A stretch of DNA of 64,000 nt from Bacillus sp. FJAT-50079. Lineage in GTDB: Bacteria > Bacillota > Bacilli > Bacillales > Bacillaceae_C. The translations under genes and the position numbers were made by a program. Position 1 is the first letter of the stretch. Each line of letters opens with the position of its first letter. The DNA lies in contig NZ_JAGYPD010000007.1 in the NCBI RefSeq assembly GCF_018343515.1, positions 310,001-374,000 of the forward strand, written 5' to 3'. The notes below the pieces were generated by a model. That model had not been told where the DNA came from, searched no databases, and saw only the letters and a program-made list of their open reading frames with translations. Positions 61,227-64,000 of the stretch are shown here, one piece after another.

Positions 61227-62570
61227 ATGAGAATTGAAAAATTTCAAGAAATGCTATTAGGCAATGGACTTTCCTATGGGTTTGAAGACATGGAAATTTA
61301 TTATGAAAGATCGAATCGCTTTGCTTGTGATGTGTATAAAGGAGAAATCGACCATTATGAAACAGCGGAAGATGGCGGCCTTTCATTTCGGGGATTATAT
61401 AATGGTAAAATGGGCTACGCGTACACTGAAAAATTTGATGAAGAATCACTAAGCTTTTTACTCGAAAGTGCGAAGGCGAATGCAAGCATTGTCGAAGAGG
61501 AAGAACAAGACGAGATTTTTGCAGGCGATGATACGTATGAGGAAAAGGACTTTTATTCAGAAAGCTTGGAATTGATCCCGATTGCGGATAAAATTGCTTT
61601 TTTACAAGAAGTAGAAAAGGAGATTTCAAATTATGACCCGCGAATTGCCTCGCTTAATTCGTGTAAATTAATCGAACAGTCGAAGGAACGACTGCTTGCA
61701 AACAGCAAAGGGCTTGTTCTCCATGATCGAAAAAATTATTTGGCCGTTGTCCTATCAGTGATTGTAAAACAGGATGGGGAAACGAAAAGCGGTTCGAAAG
61801 TAAAGATTACAAAAGATTTCTCTCGCTTGAATGCGAAGGAAATTGCCAAGGAAGTAGCCGAAGAAGCATTGTCTTATCTTGGTGAAAAATCGATTCCAAG
61901 TAAGAAATACCCGATCATTTTTCGCAATGATGCTGCAGCGAGCTTACTTGGCACATTTACATCCGTTTTTTCTGCGGAGGTGGCACAAAAAGGTCGGTCA
62001 TTGCTAGAAGGAAAAACGGGAACAGTGATCGCTGCCAATCACGTCACGATCATGGATGATCCCTTTCATAAGGAAGGGTTTGATAACAGAAACTTTGATG
62101 GTGAAGGGGCAGCATCGAAACGATGCACAGTGATTGATAAAGGCCTTTTGAAAACGCTGCTTCATAATCAAAAAACAGCGAAAAAAGCAGGTGTAGAGAC
62201 GACAGGGCATGCATATAAGCCTTCGTATAAAGGGACTCTGACGGTGGCGCCGTCCAATTTTTATATTGTTCCAGGCGGGAAAAGCCGTGAAGAGCTTATC
62301 GGTGGTCTGGATGAGGCGGTTATAATTACGAAGCTTGCCGGCTTACATTCAGGCGCTAATGCAGTGTCTGGAAATTTCTCAGTAGCAGCACATGGTTTTT
62401 ATGTAAAAGCTGGAAAAGTGGAGACGCCGATCAAACAAATGACAATTGCAGGGAATTTCTTTGATTTGCTAAAAGAAATTGAAGAAGTCGGCTCGGATTT
62501 ATATTTTTCAACGAGTGGGATCGGCTCTCCATCACTTTTCGTAAAAGAATTATCGGTAACGGTAGAATAA
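61227..62570 (+). CDS. tldE: TldD partner protein TldE/PmbA
   Basis: 447 residues of the PmbA/TldE half, which lacks the HExxxH motif. Diagnostic parts are YYERSNRFACDVYKGEIDHY at the N-terminus, PIIFRNDAAASLLGTFTSVF, FDGEGAASKRCTVIDKG and GLHSGANAVSGNFSVAAHGF. ATG 61227 follows AAGGGAGAGTAAGCAA, 4 bp after tldD; a frame open from 61200 lies inside tldD. Confidence 0.92.
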   Translation: MRIEKFQEMLLGNGLSYGFEDMEIYYERSNRFACDVYKGEIDHYETAEDGGLSFRGLYNGKMGYAYTEKFDEESLSFLLESAKANASIVEEEEQDEIFAGDDTYEEKDFYSESLELIPIADKIAFLQEVEKEISNYDPRIASLNSCKLIEQSKERLLANSKGLVLHDRKNYLAVVLSVIVKQDGETKSGSKVKITKDFSRLNAKEIAKEVAEEALSYLGEKSIPSKKYPIIFRNDAAASLLGTFTSVFSAEVAQKGRSLLEGKTGTVIAANHVTIMDDPFHKEGFDNRNFDGEGAASKRCTVIDKGLLKTLLHNQKTAKKAGVETTGHAYKPSYKGTLTVAPSNFYIVPGGKSREELIGGLDEAVIITKLAGLHSGANAVSGNFSVAAHGFYVKAGKVETPIKQMTIAGNFFDLLKEIEEVGSDLYFSTSGIGSPSLFVKELSVTVE

Positions 62571-62581
62571 TTGAATCATTT

Positions 62582-62612
62582 AAGCACTGGATATTCAATC
62601 TAGTGCTTTTTT
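62582..62612 (+). terminator. Terminator of tldDE
   Basis: AAGCACTGGAT pairs with ATCTAGTGCTT (one mismatch) around ATTCA and is followed by TTTTT. Confidence 0.8.
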
Positions 62613-62646
62613 GAGGGGAATTTATAACTATTTTAACTAAACCTAG

Positions 62647-62675
62647 TTGACAAGTAGGAATAATGAGGTTAGTAT
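62647..62675 (+). promoter_or_regulatory. Promoter of the binding-protein gene
   Basis: TTGACA (62647-62652) and TAGTAT (62670-62675) lie 17 nt apart; TATACA/TACAAT overlap just downstream as alternative -10 sequences. Confidence 0.5.
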
Positions 62676-62697
62676 ACAATCGTGGGAGATTCGCGTT

Positions 62698-62712
62698 ATG
62701 GAAGCGAATGCT
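62698..62712 (+). promoter_or_regulatory. Probable CcpA (cre) site downstream of the promoter
   Basis: ATGGAAGCGAATGCT matches WTGNAANCGNWNNCW at every defined position and begins about 17 nt after the predicted start point. This placement would allow roadblock repression. Confidence 0.5.
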
Positions 62713-62761
62713 TCAATATACATAGATATTTAGTAATACGAAGAAAAGGGAGATGGAAAGT

Positions 62762-64000
62762 TTGCAAGGCAATAAGTTTACGATTTTAATAAGTGTTCTC
62801 TTATTAAGCTTTGTTCTTGCCGCTTGTAGTGGAGAGAAAGAAGCGAAGCAAGGTTCAAATACTGAAAATCCTTCAAATGCAGGCGTTAACACAGTTGAAG
62901 ATGCACGAATCGAGGCAGAAAATCCTTCCGCTTCACCCCAATTGGCAATCAACCGTGGAGATACAGTCGTTGTAGGTTTGCAAGAACCAGGTGGAGTGTT
63001 CACGCCTTATTTTAATACGAGTGGTTATGATGGAAACGTTCAATCTGTCATGTTCCCTCCGCTAGTTGATATTAATGAGGCAGGGGAGCCGGTTCCAGGC
63101 TTAGCGGAGAAATGGGAGATTTCAGAAGATGGATTAACATATACGTTCACATTGCGTGATGGTTTATTGTTCGATGACGGCACACCTTTCACAGCTGAGG
63201 ACATAGAGTTTACATTGACTCTGCTTCATGATCCTAGTTATGGTGGCGGAACAGATATTACGGAAGCGAAAATTGTCGGCGGTCTGGACTATAAAGAAGG
63301 AGACGCAACAGAGGTTTCCGGAATTAAAGTCATCGATGAAAAAACAATTGAAATTACAACAGAAGAAGTAAATGCACGTTCTCTTAGATTGCTTGGAGGA
63401 CAAATATTGAAAAAAGCTTACTATGGTGCAGATTATGAAAAAGGCAACTTAGATTACTTAAATGCATTGCATCTTAAGCCGCTCGGAGCGGGTCCTTTCC
63501 GATTTGTAGATTATTTACCGGGACAGGAAATTCGCTATGAGGCAAATGAGTATTATTATGGTGGAAAACCTGAAGTGGCTCAATTTATTTATAAAACAAC
63601 TGAGGGAGATTCTCAGCAATTTTTCCAAACGGGTGAGCTTGATTATAGTGCTTTAGCAGCTAATCAAGATAATTTTGAATTTTTACAAGCGTTAGGATTT
63701 GCGGATATTAATGTATATACATCATCCGCTTATAGTTATATGTCATTTAATCATGAAAAAGAAATTTTTAAAGATCCAAAAGTACGTCAAGCATTTATCC
63801 TTGGTCTAGATCGTCAAACGATCATCGATGCACATTTCCAAGGATATGCACAAGTAGCTAATGTGCCGGTATCACCTACTTCATGGGCTTATTCAGATGA
63901 AATTGGCACGACAGCTTATGATCCTGAAAAAGCAAAACAATTGCTAGAAGAAGCGGGATGGACAGAAGGTTCTGATGGAATTCGTGAAAAAGACGGCGAG
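62762..64000 (+). CDS. Peptide/nickel-type ABC transporter substrate-binding lipoprotein (partial)
   Basis: 413 codons up to the window end, 3' truncated. A lipoprotein signal (FTILISVLLLSFVLAACSGE) is followed by the SBP_bac_5 fold: VFTPYFNTSGYDG, LAEKWEISEDGLTYTFTLRDG, FDDGTPFTAEDIEFTL, GAGPFRFVDYLPGQEI, KDPKVRQAFILGLDRQTI, YDPEKAKQLLEEAGW. It would deliver oligopeptides or a similar solute to an Opp/Dpp-type permease presumably encoded beyond base 64000. TTG 62762 has AAAGGGAG 9 nt upstream; ATG 62753 is an alternative too close to it. Confidence 0.9.
   Translation, partial: MQGNKFTILISVLLLSFVLAACSGEKEAKQGSNTENPSNAGVNTVEDARIEAENPSASPQLAINRGDTVVVGLQEPGGVFTPYFNTSGYDGNVQSVMFPPLVDINEAGEPVPGLAEKWEISEDGLTYTFTLRDGLLFDDGTPFTAEDIEFTLTLLHDPSYGGGTDITEAKIVGGLDYKEGDATEVSGIKVIDEKTIEITTEEVNARSLRLLGGQILKKAYYGADYEKGNLDYLNALHLKPLGAGPFRFVDYLPGQEIRYEANEYYYGGKPEVAQFIYKTTEGDSQQFFQTGELDYSALAANQDNFEFLQALGFADINVYTSSAYSYMSFNHEKEIFKDPKVRQAFILGLDRQTIIDAHFQGYAQVANVPVSPTSWAYSDEIGTTAYDPEKAKQLLEEAGWTEGSDGIREKDGE

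Noticed and set aside
1-64000. tRNA, rRNA, prophage or insertion-sequence genes
   Set aside because: No clover-leaf sequence with a plausible anticodon arm, no rRNA segment, and no transposase, integrase or phage structural gene was recognised on either strand.

Overview
The window is AT-rich, densely coded DNA from a low-GC Gram-positive bacterium, almost certainly a member of the Bacillaceae. Support comes from strong AGGAGG-type ribosome-binding sites with frequent GTG and TTG starts, T-box leaders, Bacillus-type gene neighbourhoods (natKR/natAB, bmrCD with a leader, a ytrA-like operon, ilv-leu, pot) and intergenic repeats of the kind scattered through Bacillus chromosomes. It looks like chromosomal backbone: I see no phage genes, transposase, CRISPR array, rRNA or tRNA.

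Layout. 1-8.4 kb: a CoA-thioester catabolic cluster (BamA/Oah-like crotonase with a C-terminal zinc ribbon, AtoE-type fatty acid transporter, PaaK-like acyl-CoA ligase, zinc alcohol dehydrogenase, 3-hydroxyacyl-CoA dehydrogenase, enoyl-CoA hydratase, thiolase). It opens with a consensus sigma-54 promoter at the left edge, and the sigma-54 gene (sigL) lies at 9.3 kb. 8.6-16.4 kb: pssA, sigL, a PAS-GGDEF-EAL protein, a SAM hydrolase, ppaC, pheA and a DsbA/FrnE-like protein. 16.5-17.0 kb: a 52-bp tandem repeat. 17.1-21.5 kb: an unknown protein, a PbpC/MecA-like penicillin-binding protein, a small membrane protein and a split ThrE-type exporter. 21.5-25.2 kb: divergent natKR and natAB. 25.2-27.3 kb: two tandem tryptophan T-boxes and a trpE with no other trp gene next to it. 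27.3-31.5 kb: a bmrCD-type multidrug ABC exporter behind an attenuator-like leader with two tiny ORFs. 31.8-37.7 kb: a methyltransferase, then a cupin-type XRE regulator with potABCD. 38-49.5 kb: ilvE, ilvD, an isoleucine T-box, then ilvB-ilvH-ilvC-leuA-leuB-leuC-leuD. 49.6-51.7 kb: a ytrA-like GntR/ABC operon ending in a 39-residue membrane peptide. 52-56.3 kb: an MMPL transporter with an OmpR-type two-component system. 56.4-59.6 kb: a Uma2 protein, a PadR regulator with two related membrane proteins, and a secreted protein. 59.8-64 kb: tldD, tldE and an oligopeptide/nickel-type binding lipoprotein cut by the window end.

How it works together. The left cluster would import and activate a carboxylic acid, oxidise it as a CoA thioester and cleave it to acetyl-CoA; the BamA-like first gene suggests that the substrate may contain a ring. 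The centre of the window holds branched-chain and aromatic amino acid biosynthesis genes controlled by uncharged tRNA (T-boxes) and, at ilvE, by likely CcpA and CodY sites. Between these lie several self-contained regulator-plus-transporter units (natKR/natAB, XRE/pot, ytrA-like, MMPL/two-component, PadR), most with a visible candidate operator next to the promoter.

The most interesting signals are the sigma-54-driven ring-cleavage-like cluster, the bmrCD leader with two sORFs and two terminators, the tandem Trp T-boxes on a lone trpE, two unrelated intergenic arrays that both repeat every 20-21 bp, a 52-bp minisatellite, and the triple PadR dyad.
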